From contig CP001622.1 of the NCBI GenBank assembly GCA_000023185.1, forward strand, positions 2,232,001 to 2,296,000: 64,000 nucleotides of DNA. Direction: 5' to 3'. Position 1 is the first letter of the stretch, and every line of letters begins with the position of its first letter. This document shows, piece after piece, positions 7,787 through 16,883 of the stretch. The notes below the pieces were generated by a model. It did not search any database and was not told the DNA's origin. It saw only the letters and a program-made list of their open reading frames with translations. The translations under genes and the position numbers were made by a program. The stretch is from Rhizobium leguminosarum bv. trifolii WSM1325. GTDB lineage: Bacteria; Pseudomonadota; Alphaproteobacteria; Rhizobiales; Rhizobiaceae.

Positions 7787-9700
7787 TCAGATCTGCGCCC
7801 CACGCGCCTTAGTCGTCGCGTCGAAGGCCTTGTCGACATAGGCGTCGCGACCATAGACGTCGTCAAAATATTCCACCACGCCGTCCTTATTCGGCCAGGC
7901 GGTGAAGTAGGACACATAGACCGGGATCTTCTGCGGCACGCGCACCGCATGGTTCTGGCCGCTGGCGATCTGCTTGGCGACGTCGTCGACCGTCGTGCCG
8001 AGCACGGCGGCCGCCATTGCGCGCGGATCGGCAAGGCGTACGCAACCGTGGCTCAGCGCCCGCATGTCGCGCTTGAAGAAGCTCTTCGACGGCGTGTCAT
8101 GCATGTAGATCGCGTGGCTGTTCGGGAACAGGATCTTCAGTTCGCCGAGCGCATTGTCGCTGCTTGGCGGCTGGCGCACCGAAACATTGTTGGTCGAGCC
8201 GTACCAGTCGACGCTCGAGGAGGCGACAGCGTGGCCGTTCACCTCGACCTCATAACCGAGCTGGTCGAGATAGTTCGGATCCGAGCGCAGCTTCGGCAGC
8301 ATCTCGTTGATGATGATCGACTGCGGCACGCCCCAGAAAGGGTTGAACTCGACCGTCTCGATTTCGTCGTCGAAGAAATAGGTCTGGTTGTTCTTGCCGC
8401 CGACGACCACGCGCATCGACAGCTGTTCCTTGCCGTCATTGTGGTAGTAGACCATGTAGGCCGGCTGGTTGATCATGACATAACGGGAACCGAGATCTTC
8501 CGGCAGCCAGCGCGCCTGCTCCATGGCGACGATGAGCTTGTCGATCTTCGAGGCATTGGTGTCGCCGCCGGTCATGGCGCGCACGGTCGCCTGGCCGATG
8601 ACGCCATCGGCCTTCAGCCCACGCTCCTTCTGGAATTCCTCGACCAGCGAAACGATGTCAGGCGAATAGTCGATGCTGCCGGCGTAAGCAGCAAGCGTTG
8701 CCGCATGATCTGTCCTCAGCGTTTCGGAACCGTGCTTGCCGATCGCCTTGACAATATTGGCGATCTCCGGCGAGCTGTCGCCAGGCCTCAGCAGCCTGTC
8801 GAGCGAAACGACGATTCGCTCCTCATTGCCGCCGTCGGCGGCGCGAAGCTTGGCAAGCTCCGCCTTCAGCGCCTGGAATTGCGAACTATCAGGCGAGCGG
8901 CTGGCGATATAGGCGCCGACATCGGGGCTCAGGCGGGCAAGCTTCAGCACCGGGGCCAGGTTAACCACCTTGCGCTGGAAGTCGTGATAGCCGGAGATCT
9001 TGTTCGGATCGATGCGGCCACGCACCGTGTCCTGGACGAAGGCGAGCACCTTGGCGGAGAGATCGAGCTCGAACTGTGTCAAAGCCCGGTCGCGGAAGGC
9101 GGGATCGGGATTGGCCGGGTCGATATCAGGCGTCTGGACGGCGTAGTCCGCCGGGTCGAGGCCGACGGAGGCCGCATCGGCAAGTACCAGCATCGCCGAC
9201 TTGGCGCGGTCGTTGACCTGATTGCCCTCGACCCAGACGAGCGGATTGCGGCTGTCGCCGTAATAGGCTTCGAGCGCCTTTGCGACGTCGGCATTGGCGC
9301 GCACCTTAGCCTGCGCCAGGAAACGGCGCTGCACGGCCGGCTCGGCGCTGGCATCGCCGCTGCCCGAAACATCGGCGACCGCGCCGGTGACGACGGGATC
9401 GGCGAACCTGCCGGTGTCGACGAACTGCAGCGTCTCGGTTTTATAAGTATAATAACGCGGACCGCTCACCTTCGGCAGCGGCGCTTCCGGATCGAGCCCG
9501 CCGAGCGATCCGCCGACGCCGCCGCGCGGGCCTACACGGCCGGGCGGCATCTGGTCCATGAAGATAGTGCTCTGGGTCCGCTGCCTGTCGCCGCGCAACA
9601 TGTCCATCAATGTATAAGCATGCGCGGGTGCGGCACTCATCATTGCCACGCCGCAGGAAATTGCCAATGCGGATGCCGCGCTTTTCAAAACGAACGTCAT
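7787..9700 (-). CDS. L,D-transpeptidase, YcbB/LdtD type
   Basis: A 637-residue exported enzyme that makes 3-3 crosslinks or attaches proteins to peptidoglycan. A signal peptide covers about residues 1-28. A YcbB-type scaffold region follows (residues about 130-320, including NPLVWVEGNQ). A peptidoglycan-binding repeat lies near residues 350-385 (FQKERGLKADGVIGQAT). The YkuD catalytic domain has HGCVRL, with the nucleophilic Cys at residue 553, and the upstream His in IYMHDTPSK. Length fits LdtD-like proteins (about 600). It is monocistronic, with its own terminator at 7728. Confidence 0.9.
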   Translation of the reverse strand: MTFVLKSAASALAISCGVAMMSAAPAHAYTLMDMLRGDRQRTQSTIFMDQMPPGRVGPRGGVGGSLGGLDPEAPLPKVSGPRYYTYKTETLQFVDTGRFADPVVTGAVADVSGSGDASAEPAVQRRFLAQAKVRANADVAKALEAYYGDSRNPLVWVEGNQVNDRAKSAMLVLADAASVGLDPADYAVQTPDIDPANPDPAFRDRALTQFELDLSAKVLAFVQDTVRGRIDPNKISGYHDFQRKVVNLAPVLKLARLSPDVGAYIASRSPDSSQFQALKAELAKLRAADGGNEERIVVSLDRLLRPGDSSPEIANIVKAIGKHGSETLRTDHAATLAAYAGSIDYSPDIVSLVEEFQKERGLKADGVIGQATVRAMTGGDTNASKIDKLIVAMEQARWLPEDLGSRYVMINQPAYMVYYHNDGKEQLSMRVVVGGKNNQTYFFDDEIETVEFNPFWGVPQSIIINEMLPKLRSDPNYLDQLGYEVEVNGHAVASSSVDWYGSTNNVSVRQPPSSDNALGELKILFPNSHAIYMHDTPSKSFFKRDMRALSHGCVRLADPRAMAAAVLGTTVDDVAKQIASGQNHAVRVPQKIPVYVSYFTAWPNKDGVVEYFDDVYGRDAYVDKAFDATTKARGAQI

Positions 9701-10122
9701 ATATCTTCCAGTCCCGGTGTCATGCTGTTCTTGTCACGAGCGCAAGGCTCAAGCTCAAATCCCGCGAAACTCAAGCAGCGTAGGGCCCCATTGATCAGAA
9801 ACCGGCCTGCGCCGCCAGCGCCGGCGGACTCAATTTTGTGTGACGGAGATCCTGCACGGCGCCGCCCAGCAGTTCACACAAAATTATGAAATTATTGGTT
9901 AATTTTTTACCGAATTTTCGCCGCCAGACCAGTGCGGCGAAAACGCCAGGATGCATAAAATTTCCAAAGTGGCTTAAAAGGCACGCCGAAAAGCCTGCGC
10001 AAACATGACTTCCGGTTTCAATATTTCGCACGGCATCCAGTTTTCTTGTCGGACTTTCCAACCTATAAGACGTCATCTTTCGAAGATGCCCGAAAACAGC
10101 ATGTAAAGGGAAGGCAAGGCTG
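9701..10122. other. 422-base intergenic region with two inverted repeats
   Basis: Divergent region between the L,D-transpeptidase and fumC. It contains a 12-base perfect inverted repeat (AATTTTGTGTGA at 9832-9843 and TCACACAAAATT at 9874-9885, 30 bases apart). It also has a 10-base perfect hairpin, TTTTCGCCGC/GCGGCGAAAA, at 9915-9943. No protein-coding frame was convincing. Confidence 0.7.
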
Positions 10123-11514
10123 ATGACCGCAACCCGCACCGAAACCGATACTTTTGGCCCGATCGACGTCGCCGCCGACCGATATTGGGGCGCCCAGGCC
10201 GAACGTTCGCTCGGCAATTTCAAGATCGGCTGGGAAAAGCAGCCGCTGTCGATCGTACGCGCACTCGGCATCGTCAAGCAGGCGGCCGCCCGCGCCAACA
10301 TGTCGCTCGACCAGCTCGATCCTGGCCTCGGCAAAGCGATCGTCGACGCCGCCCAGGAGGTGATCGAGGGCAAGCTGAACGACCATTTTCCGCTGGTCGT
10401 CTGGCAGACCGGCTCAGGCACGCAGTCCAATATGAATGCCAACGAAGTGATCTCCAATCGTGCGATAGAAATGCTCGGCGGCGTCATGGGTTCCAAAAAA
10501 CCGGTGCATCCGAACGATCACGTCAATATGAGCCAGTCGTCGAATGACACCTATCCGACGGCCATGCACATCGCCTGCGCCGAGCAGATCGCCCATCACT
10601 TGCTGCCGGCCCTGAAGCACCTGCATGCCGCCCTCGACATGAAGGTCACCGAATTCAGTCACATCATCAAGATCGGCCGCACCCACACCCAGGATGCGAC
10701 GCCGCTGACGCTCGGCCAGGAATTTTCGGGTTATGCCGCCCAGGTCGGCTCCGCCATCAAGCGCATCGAAATGACCCTGCCCGGCCTTTGCGAGCTCGCC
10801 CAGGGCGGTACTGCCGTCGGCACCGGCCTCAACGCGCCGGTGGGCTTTGCCGAAAAGGTCGCCGAGGAGATCGCCGCCATCACAGACATGCCTTTCGTCA
10901 CCGCGCCGAACAAGTTCGAGGCGCTCGCCTCGCATGACAGCATGGTCTTTTCCCATGGCGCCATCAATGCGGCAGCCGCCGCCCTCTTCAAGATCGCCAA
11001 CGATATCCGCTTGCTCGGTTCCGGTCCGCGCGCCGGCCTCGGCGAGCTGGCGCTGCCGGAAAACGAGCCCGGCTCCTCGATCATGCCCGGCAAGGTCAAC
11101 CCGACTCAGTGCGAGGCGCTGACCCAGGTCTGCATCCATATCTTCGGCAACAACGCGGCTTTGACCTTCGCCGACAGCCAGGGCCATTTCGAACTCAACG
11201 TCTACAATCCGATGATGGCCTATAATTTCCTGCAGTCGGTGCAACTGCTCGCCGACGCCGCCGTCTCCTTCACCGACAACTGCGTCGTCGGCATCGAGGC
11301 GCGCGAGGACAATATCAAGGCAGGCCTCGAACGCTCGCTGATGCTGGTGACCGCCCTCGCCCCGAAGATCGGCTACGACGCAGCCGCGAAGATCGCCAAG
11401 ACGGCGCACAAGAACGGCACGACGCTGAAGGAAGAGGCCCTCGCCAGCGGCCTGGTGACATCGGAAGAGTACGACGAGATCGTGCGCCCGGAATCGATGA
11501 TCGGGCCGAAGTAG
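10123..11514 (+). CDS. fumC: Fumarate hydratase class II
   Basis: A 463-residue iron-independent fumarase, the TCA-cycle enzyme converting fumarate to malate in the cytosol. The aspartase/fumarase signature [13 protein letters not shown] is present, as are [14 protein letters not shown] and the catalytic region [11 protein letters not shown]. Length is typical (about 462). AAGGGAAGG lies before the ATG. A second, unrelated class I fumarase is encoded 1.2 kb downstream on the same strand. A stem-loop at 11563-11586 follows the stop. Confidence 0.97.
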   Translation: MTATRTETDTFGPIDVAADRYWGAQAERSLGNFKIGWEKQPLSIVRALGIVKQAAARANMSLDQLDPGLGKAIVDAAQEVIEGKLNDHFPLVVWQTGSGTQSNMNANEVISNRAIEMLGGVMGSKKPVHPNDHVNMSQSSNDTYPTAMHIACAEQIAHHLLPALKHLHAALDMKVTEFSHIIKIGRTHTQDATPLTLGQEFSGYAAQVGSAIKRIEMTLPGLCELAQGGTAVGTGLNAPVGFAEKVAEEIAAITDMPFVTAPNKFEALASHDSMVFSHGAINAAAAALFKIANDIRLLGSGPRAGLGELALPENEPGSSIMPGKVNPTQCEALTQVCIHIFGNNAALTFADSQGHFELNVYNPMMAYNFLQSVQLLADAAVSFTDNCVVGIEAREDNIKAGLERSLMLVTALAPKIGYDAAAKIAKTAHKNGTTLKEEALASGLVTSEEYDEIVRPESMIGPK

Positions 11515-11562
11515 CAAGGTCGCATAGGCCACAACCGCTCATCCGGCTGCCGCCACCAACCG

Positions 11563-11586
11563 GGGTCGAGCCACAGGTCTCGACCC
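11563..11586 (+). terminator. Possible fumC stem-loop
   Basis: GGGTCGAG and CTCGACCC form a perfect 8-base stem with an 8-base loop, 48 bases after the fumC stop. There is no T-run, and the surrounding bases (11535-11625) resemble a rhizobial repeat family, so it may be repeat-derived rather than a dedicated terminator. Confidence 0.4.
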
Positions 11587-11649
11587 GTCCTTCGGACCCC
11601 CGCTCGCGGGGAGAAGGAGATATGCCGCAACGCCTCGACACCCTCCAGC

Positions 11650-12483
11650 CTATAGCAAGGCAAACAGCGAAAAATTGTCCATCACGACGGAATTACCCAT
11701 GAAGTCGAAACGGATTTCTTCGATGTCTTCGAGATTGACCTCGAGAGTGGGGCCGGTGACCTCGAGCTCCTGCTGATAGACGATCTGGCCGTCGTTCAGC
11801 GCGGTGAGCGTCAGGTGAAAGGGCGCTGCCGACAATTCGGCAATCGAAACGCTCTGAAAGGTGAATTCCCCACCATCGAGCATTTTCAAGCTTACGGGCG
11901 CAGAACCCGGCGATAGAACGGTATCGCTGAAACCGTCCTCGGTGATGGCGTCGACACCCGGGATGGTATCGTAGACATACCCGTTCAGAAGCGTCACCTC
12001 GTGGCTTCCATTCACCGAGAGCGCAAAGTTGCGATAATCAGGCAGAGAGAAATTATCGGCCCTCGACGTGACACCCAAATCGTCGAAATCGAGGATTTCG
12101 TGGTATTTATCGCCTTCGTTGACGCCGTCGATCGCGAGCGTCAACACGCCGAGGTCCGTGCCTCCTGAGCCATCGGACATCTTGAAGCTCAGCTTCTCGA
12201 TGAGCTGATCGTATTTCGTTAAATTTTTCACGACGTCGAGCGTGTAGTCCAGCTCGTACTCGAAGTGACCGTCAGGTTTAAGTCTGAAGGTTCCGTATTC
12301 GCCCCTTATGATCGTTTCGTGGTCAGGTCCATGTTTGGCGTCGATACGCACGCCATTGACGAAGCGAACATACATGTCCGCTCCCTCGGGATCGCTGGAG
12401 AGGCGCAGCAGATTCCCGCGGATCCAATTGTCTTCGAAAAAAACGAGAAGGTCGTCGACAGCAGTTGGCTTTGCATTTGTCAT
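11650..12483 (-). CDS. VCBS/cadherin-like beta-rich protein
   Basis: 277 residues from ATG 12483 (MTNAKPTAVDD). The N-terminal half reads like a VCBS-type repeat: AVDD near the start, then GEYGTFRLKPDGHFEYELD and LSFKMSDGSGGTDLGVLTLAIDG. The C-terminal half is another acidic beta-rich domain ending MDNFSLFALL. There is no N-terminal signal peptide. An acidic, Cys-free protein with a short hydrophobic end is compatible with type I secretion, but no RTX nonapeptides or transporter genes are present. A longer frame starts at 12567 and would run through the hairpin at 12491. Function unknown. Confidence 0.65.
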   Translation of the reverse strand: MTNAKPTAVDDLLVFFEDNWIRGNLLRLSSDPEGADMYVRFVNGVRIDAKHGPDHETIIRGEYGTFRLKPDGHFEYELDYTLDVVKNLTKYDQLIEKLSFKMSDGSGGTDLGVLTLAIDGVNEGDKYHEILDFDDLGVTSRADNFSLPDYRNFALSVNGSHEVTLLNGYVYDTIPGVDAITEDGFSDTVLSPGSAPVSLKMLDGGEFTFQSVSIAELSAAPFHLTLTALNDGQIVYQQELEVTGPTLEVNLEDIEEIRFDFMGNSVVMDNFSLFALL

Positions 12484-12490
12484 TGGAAGC

Positions 12491-12512
12491 CCCGGCAGGT
12501 TAACGCTGCCGG
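12491..12512 (-). promoter_or_regulatory. Hairpin at the start of the VCBS-like gene
   Basis: CCCGGCAG and CTGCCGGG form a perfect 8-base stem around GTTAAC. It ends 7 bases before the start codon, and the likely ribosome site (GGGG) is inside the stem. This suggests control of translation, or a protein-binding operator. Confidence 0.45.
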
Positions 12513-12738
12513 GAATATGAACTGGCCGCGGACCGAAGGCAACTTGAAGTCGTCTGTTTCGCGACAAATGTCGATTTCGCCTGTTCTTTCACTCGCTTAC
12601 CGCGTGTGACCTGCCGACTGCAAAACGCGGCACGACATGCCCCCCACTCCAGAGTCCGCCGCATCCCGATTGCATTTGCCCCGTGGCGGATTTAGACCGC
12701 TTCCAATCTAGCGACGCCCTACCAGAAAGGTCACTTCG

Positions 12739-14346
12739 ATGGCTGACGATCTCTTTCCCCTCGGCAAGGATGCCACCCCCTATCGCAAGCTCAGCGGCGA
12801 CCATGTCTCGGTCGACACGTTCAAGGGCCAGGAGATCCTGACCGTCGAGCCGGAGGGGATCCGCCTGCTGGCCGAAACCGCCTTTGCCGACATCAACCAC
12901 CTGCTGCGTCCCGGCCATCTGAAGCAGCTCGCCTCGATCCTCGACGATCCCGAAGCGACCGACAATGACCGTTTCGTCGCTTATGACCTGCTGAAGAACG
13001 CCAATATCGCCGCCGGCGGCGTGCTGCCCATGTGCCAGGATACCGGCACGGCGATCATCATGGGCAAGAAAGGCCGCAGGGTCTGGACCGAGGGAGAGGA
13101 TACGGCGGCGCTGGCCCGTGGCGTCATGGATGCCTATGAGAAGAAGAACCTGCGCTATTCGCAGCTCGCGCCGGTCAAAATGTTCGAGGAAAAGAACACC
13201 AGAAACAATCTGCCGGCCCAGATCGACATCTACGAGGAAGGCACCGATGCCTACGAATTCCTCTTCGTCGCCAAGGGCGGCGGCTCGGCCAACAAGACCT
13301 TCCTCTACCAAGGCACGCCCTCGCTCTTGACCCATGATCGGATGATCGACTTCCTTAAGGAGAAAATCCTGACGTTAGGGACGGCAGCCTGTCCCCCCTA
13401 CCATCTGGCGATCGTCATCGGCGGCACCTCGGCGGAGATGAACCTAAAAACCGTCAAGCTCGCCTCCACCCGCTATCTCGACGAGCTGCCGACCGAAGGG
13501 TCCGAGAGCGGCCACGCCTTCCGCGACATCGAGATGGAGACGGAAATCCACAAGCTGACCCAGCAGATGGGCGTCGGCGCCCAGTTCGGCGGCAAGTATT
13601 TCTGTCATGACGTGCGTGTCATCCGTCTGCCCCGCCACGGCGCCTCGCTGCCGATCGGCCTCGGCGTCTCCTGTTCCGCAGACCGTCAGGCCAAGGGCCG
13701 CATCACCCGCGACGGCATCTTCGTCGAACAGCTCGAAACCGATCCGTCGAAATACCTGCCCGAGATCGACGAGGCGAAACTGTCGGAATCGACGGTGCGC
13801 ATTGATCTCAACCGGCCGATGGCAGACGTGCTTGCCGAACTCTCCAGGCATCCGGTCAAGACGCGCCTGTCGCTGTCGGGCACCATCATTGTCGCCCGCG
13901 ATCTGGCGCACGCCAAGATCCGCGAGCGGCTGGAAAAGGGCGAAGGCATGCCCGACTACCTGAAGAACCACCCGGTCTATTATGCCGGCCCCGCCAAGAC
14001 ACCGGTCGGCTACGCCTCCGGCTCCTTCGGACCGACGACGGCCGGCCGCATGGACAGCTATGTCGACCAGTTCCAGTCCTTCGGTGGCTCGATGGTGATG
14101 CTCGCCAAGGGCAACCGCTCGCGCGCCGTGCGCGAAGCCTGCAAGAAGCACGGCGGTTTCTATCTAGGCTCGATCGGCGGCCCCGCCGCCCGTCTTGCCC
14201 AGGACTGCATTCGCAAGGTCGAAGTCTTCGAATATCCCGAACTCGGCATGGAAGCGGTCTGGAAGATCGAAGTCGAAGACTTCCCCGCCTTCATCGTCAT
14301 CGACGACAAGGGCAATGATTTCTTCCAGGAGCTGAATTTGGGGTGA
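12739..14346 (+). CDS. fumA: Fumarate hydratase class I (iron-sulfur)
   Basis: A 535-residue enzyme of the [4Fe-4S] class I fumarase family, with the N-terminal catalytic and C-terminal domains fused in one chain. Motifs include [15 protein letters not shown] (first cluster Cys), [27 protein letters not shown] (second Cys) and [12 protein letters not shown]. The C-terminal domain has [41 protein letters not shown] and GSIGGPAA. Length is normal for FumA/FumB (about 540). AGAAAGG precedes the ATG. This class is oxygen-sensitive, unlike FumC encoded just upstream, so the two may serve different oxygen or iron states. Confidence 0.92.
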   Translation: MADDLFPLGKDATPYRKLSGDHVSVDTFKGQEILTVEPEGIRLLAETAFADINHLLRPGHLKQLASILDDPEATDNDRFVAYDLLKNANIAAGGVLPMCQDTGTAIIMGKKGRRVWTEGEDTAALARGVMDAYEKKNLRYSQLAPVKMFEEKNTRNNLPAQIDIYEEGTDAYEFLFVAKGGGSANKTFLYQGTPSLLTHDRMIDFLKEKILTLGTAACPPYHLAIVIGGTSAEMNLKTVKLASTRYLDELPTEGSESGHAFRDIEMETEIHKLTQQMGVGAQFGGKYFCHDVRVIRLPRHGASLPIGLGVSCSADRQAKGRITRDGIFVEQLETDPSKYLPEIDEAKLSESTVRIDLNRPMADVLAELSRHPVKTRLSLSGTIIVARDLAHAKIRERLEKGEGMPDYLKNHPVYYAGPAKTPVGYASGSFGPTTAGRMDSYVDQFQSFGGSMVMLAKGNRSRAVREACKKHGGFYLGSIGGPAARLAQDCIRKVEVFEYPELGMEAVWKIEVEDFPAFIVIDDKGNDFFQELNLG

Positions 14347-14365
14347 CGGGCAGGCTGCGCCTGCT

Positions 14366-14572
14366 CTACCGTGCCGACGCCTTATCCGACGCGCCGATGT
14401 TCCGCGCCGTCACCGCCTCGCTCGCACTCACCACATCCCAGGCATCGACCCTTGCCAGGATTTCCCTGCGGAACGCGCCGGCGAAGAAGCCGGTGTGCTC
14501 CAGCAGCAAGGCGCCGGCGGCGAGGGCCGTGAAGGCGAGGATGGCGAAAGAAATATGACGGGAGGTTTCCAC
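14366..14572 (-). CDS. Possible small membrane protein
   Basis: A 68-residue reading frame from GTG 14572. One hydrophobic segment near the N-terminus (ISFAILAFTALAAGALLLEH) is followed by a charged tail (RREILARVDAWDVVSASEA). The ribosome site is weak (GGGCGTGAG). The frame lies in the 571-base gap between the class I fumarase and the GGDEF gene, and its composition is protein-like. It has no neighbours to support it and could be spurious. Confidence 0.35.
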   Translation of the reverse strand: METSRHISFAILAFTALAAGALLLEHTGFFAGAFRREILARVDAWDVVSASEAVTARNIGASDKASAR

Positions 14573-14918
14573 GATCTCACGCCCTGCTTGCCGGCTACGA
14601 CCGGGTCTGCCACCAAGAAATATCAACCCGAAATACTTGCACTGCAATACGAAACGGCCAAAACCAGCTGTCGACAAGATGAATACGGTCTCCGGCAGAG
14701 AAGAACTGTAAGTTTTTCAGACAACGCTCCCGCTCAGCGAGTACGCACTGTCCCGGTAAAGATACGTTTTTCCGTGGAGAATCATAGGCCTGATCGAAGT
14801 ATTGACCGATGGGGCATTTGTCGTATGTAATCTTTGGTATATATCGCTTTAATCTTTTCCCAAGAAATTTAAGCTAACAAATGGAATATTGCCTTTGAAT
14901 ATATGAGGAGTTCGCCGG
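14573..14918. other. Intergenic region before the GGDEF gene
   Basis: An AT-richer stretch, especially 14760-14918. It probably holds the promoter of the GGDEF gene, but no clear -35/-10 pair was identified. Nothing else was recognised. Confidence 0.5.
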
Positions 14919-15986
14919 ATGAATACGGCTGTCGCGCCCAAGGTGCAGGTTCCCGACGTTGCGGGTCAGATCACCTATGCCATGCGCTCCATGGGCGTTG
15001 CGCCGATACCGCGCAATTACGAACTCTTCTACGAGGCCTATATCGGCTCCAATCCAGCCCTGACCCGTGAGCTCGCGGCCCTCGGCGGCCAGGTGACCCA
15101 GGCCGAACTCGATGCGCTCGGCGCGCAGCACTTCACCCACAGCCCGGCCCGTGTCTTCGACGATGCCCATACGCGCATATCGGGCGAACTCGATGGCCTG
15201 CTGCGCATTCTCAAGCAGGAGCAGAGCTCGCTCGAAAGTTATACCAGGCTGCTCGGCGAAACCCACAAGCGCATTACTTCCAAGAGCAATGCCAGCGTCG
15301 AACTGATCGAAAACGCCATCGATCTGCTGAGCCAGGCAACCGGAGACACAATGGCGCATGGCGAACGCACCGTCGAGGACGTCGTCCAGCGCTCGCAGGA
15401 GATGGATCAGGTCCGCAAGGAACTCGACGAATACAAGCGCATCGCCAACACCGACTCGCTGACCCGCCTTTCCAACCGCCGCGCCTTCGACGACCGCCTC
15501 GCCGCCATCTTCGACAATTCGAGCATGCGGCCGGTGACGGCTCTGCTGCTCTGCGACATCGACAATTTCAAGAAGATCAACGACACCTACGGCCATCCGG
15601 TCGGCGACAAGGTGCTCGCCACCGTCGCCTCCGTCATCCGCAGCAATGTCCGCCGCGACATCTTCGTCGCCCGCACCGGCGGCGAAGAGTTCGCCCTCAT
15701 CATCGATGGCAACACGCCCGAGGAAGTCACCGGCATCGCCGAGCGCATCCGCCGCACGCTGGAGACGACGCCCTTCAAGAATTCCCGCACGCGGGTAAAT
15801 TACGGTCCGGTCACGGTCTCGATCGGCATCTGCATGGCCTCCAATGCCGAGGATGCCGGCGAACTCTACAGCAAGACCGACATCGCGCTCTACGGCGCCA
15901 AGAATGCCGGCCGCAACTGCACCATCCTCTATCAGGACGGCATGCAGAAGGATTTCACCAAGAGCTGGCTGATCTACAAGACCTGA
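14919..15986 (+). CDS. GGDEF diguanylate cyclase
   Basis: A 355-residue soluble protein that makes cyclic di-GMP from two GTP. The N-terminal half (1-165) is helical, probably coiled coil, with no membrane segment and no recognised sensor domain. The C-terminal GGDEF domain starts near residue 178 (TDSLTRLSNRRAF). Metal and GTP residues are present (DIDNFKKINDTYGHPVGD), and the active-site loop is GGEEF at 254-258. The inhibitory site normally sits as RxxD five residues before that loop. Here the sequence is RRDI at 245-248, so the canonical product-inhibition site is missing. GAGGAG lies upstream of the ATG. Confidence 0.9.
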   Translation: MNTAVAPKVQVPDVAGQITYAMRSMGVAPIPRNYELFYEAYIGSNPALTRELAALGGQVTQAELDALGAQHFTHSPARVFDDAHTRISGELDGLLRILKQEQSSLESYTRLLGETHKRITSKSNASVELIENAIDLLSQATGDTMAHGERTVEDVVQRSQEMDQVRKELDEYKRIANTDSLTRLSNRRAFDDRLAAIFDNSSMRPVTALLLCDIDNFKKINDTYGHPVGDKVLATVASVIRSNVRRDIFVARTGGEEFALIIDGNTPEEVTGIAERIRRTLETTPFKNSRTRVNYGPVTVSIGICMASNAEDAGELYSKTDIALYGAKNAGRNCTILYQDGMQKDFTKSWLIYKT

Positions 15987-16061
15987 CGGCCTCCCACGCC
16001 ACACGCACGCTGTCACCGACAGGTGACGGCTTAGACTGTTGTCCGGTTCGCGCCGATGGCT

Positions 16062-16199
16062 CCCTCATTCCTGTGCCTGTCACAGGAATCCAGCCACCGC
16101 GCGTCTGCGCGGTGAATAACTCTTTGCGACCGCGAAAATGCCTTCCGCGCCCAAGGACTTGGGCGCACTGGATTCCTGTGACAAGCACAGGAATGAGGG
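16062..16199 (+). repeat. Inverted repeat of the CCCTCATTCCTGTG family
   Basis: Arms at 16062-16093 and 16168-16199 are near-perfect reverse complements. An inner hairpin (GCGCCCAAGGACTTGGGCGC) lies near 16147-16166. Each arm is itself a smaller palindrome (CCTGTG..CACAGG). A single-hairpin relative is at 21220-21252. Confidence 0.8.
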
Positions 16200-16234
16200 A
16201 AGAGAGGTGGGTGTCCGCTTCTCGGCACCACACC

Positions 16235-16846
16235 CTACCACATCGTCTTCGCCGCCCGCCCCGGCCATTCTCGATCGTAGGTTTCCTGGTCGAAATCGCC
16301 GGTTGCGGCCTTCAACATCTGCCCTGGCGTCGGCAGCTTCGCCGGATCGGAAAAGTGTTCTTCATTCCAGAGCTCGGCCCGCATCACGGCGCGCGCGCAT
16401 TGGAAATAGACCTCGTCGATCGAAATGACGACGACGGTGCGCGGATGTTTGCCGTCCATCTCGAAGCTCGAAAGCAGCGCCTCATCGTCTGAGACGACGC
16501 CGCGGCCGTTGATGCGCATCGTCGTGTTCGAGCCGGGGATCAGGAACATCAGCGCCAGGCGCGGATCGCGCACGATGTTGGACAGCGAATCGACCCGGTT
16601 GTTGCCGCGCCAATCCGGCAGATGCAGCGTCTCGTCGTTGGCAACGCGCACCACACCGCCGAGATCGCCTCGCGGTGAACAATCGAGCCCTTCCGGCCCG
16701 ACGGTCGCAAGCGCTGCAAACGGTGAGATCTCGATCATCTCACGATAGAGGGGGGTCAATTGCTTCGTCACCTTGGTGACGGAGGCGGGCGACAGGCCGG
16801 CGCCATAGATCGTATTGAGCTCTTCGATGCTGCTGATGATTTTCAT
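16235..16846 (-). CDS. Pyridoxamine 5'-phosphate oxidase-like flavoprotein
   Basis: 203 residues with a split-barrel FMN-binding fold of the PPOX-like class. The characteristic stretch runs from PFAALATVGPEGLDCSPRGD through RGNNRVDSLSNI and PRLALMFLIPG to TMRINGRG. The substrate is not predictable; it is unlikely to be the true PdxH because the PdxH C-terminal substrate motif is absent. The start at 16846 gives the usual length of about 200. The same-strand hydrolase gene ends 38 bases upstream, so the two may be cotranscribed. Confidence 0.82.
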   Translation of the reverse strand: MKIISSIEELNTIYGAGLSPASVTKVTKQLTPLYREMIEISPFAALATVGPEGLDCSPRGDLGGVVRVANDETLHLPDWRGNNRVDSLSNIVRDPRLALMFLIPGSNTTMRINGRGVVSDDEALLSSFEMDGKHPRTVVVISIDEVYFQCARAVMRAELWNEEHFSDPAKLPTPGQMLKAATGDFDQETYDREWPGRAAKTMW

Positions 16847-16883
16847 GAGGCGTCCCGCCGCGGCTTGATCTTCGCGACGGACG

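Noticed and set aside
7949..9889. A 646-codon plus-strand frame opposite the L,D-transpeptidase
   Set aside because: Shadow frame; the minus-strand gene has a signal peptide, HGCVRL motif and terminator.
10045..10069. Sigma-70 promoter CTTGTC..CTATAAG upstream of fumC
   Set aside because: The spacing between the two elements is about 12 bases, too short for a normal promoter.
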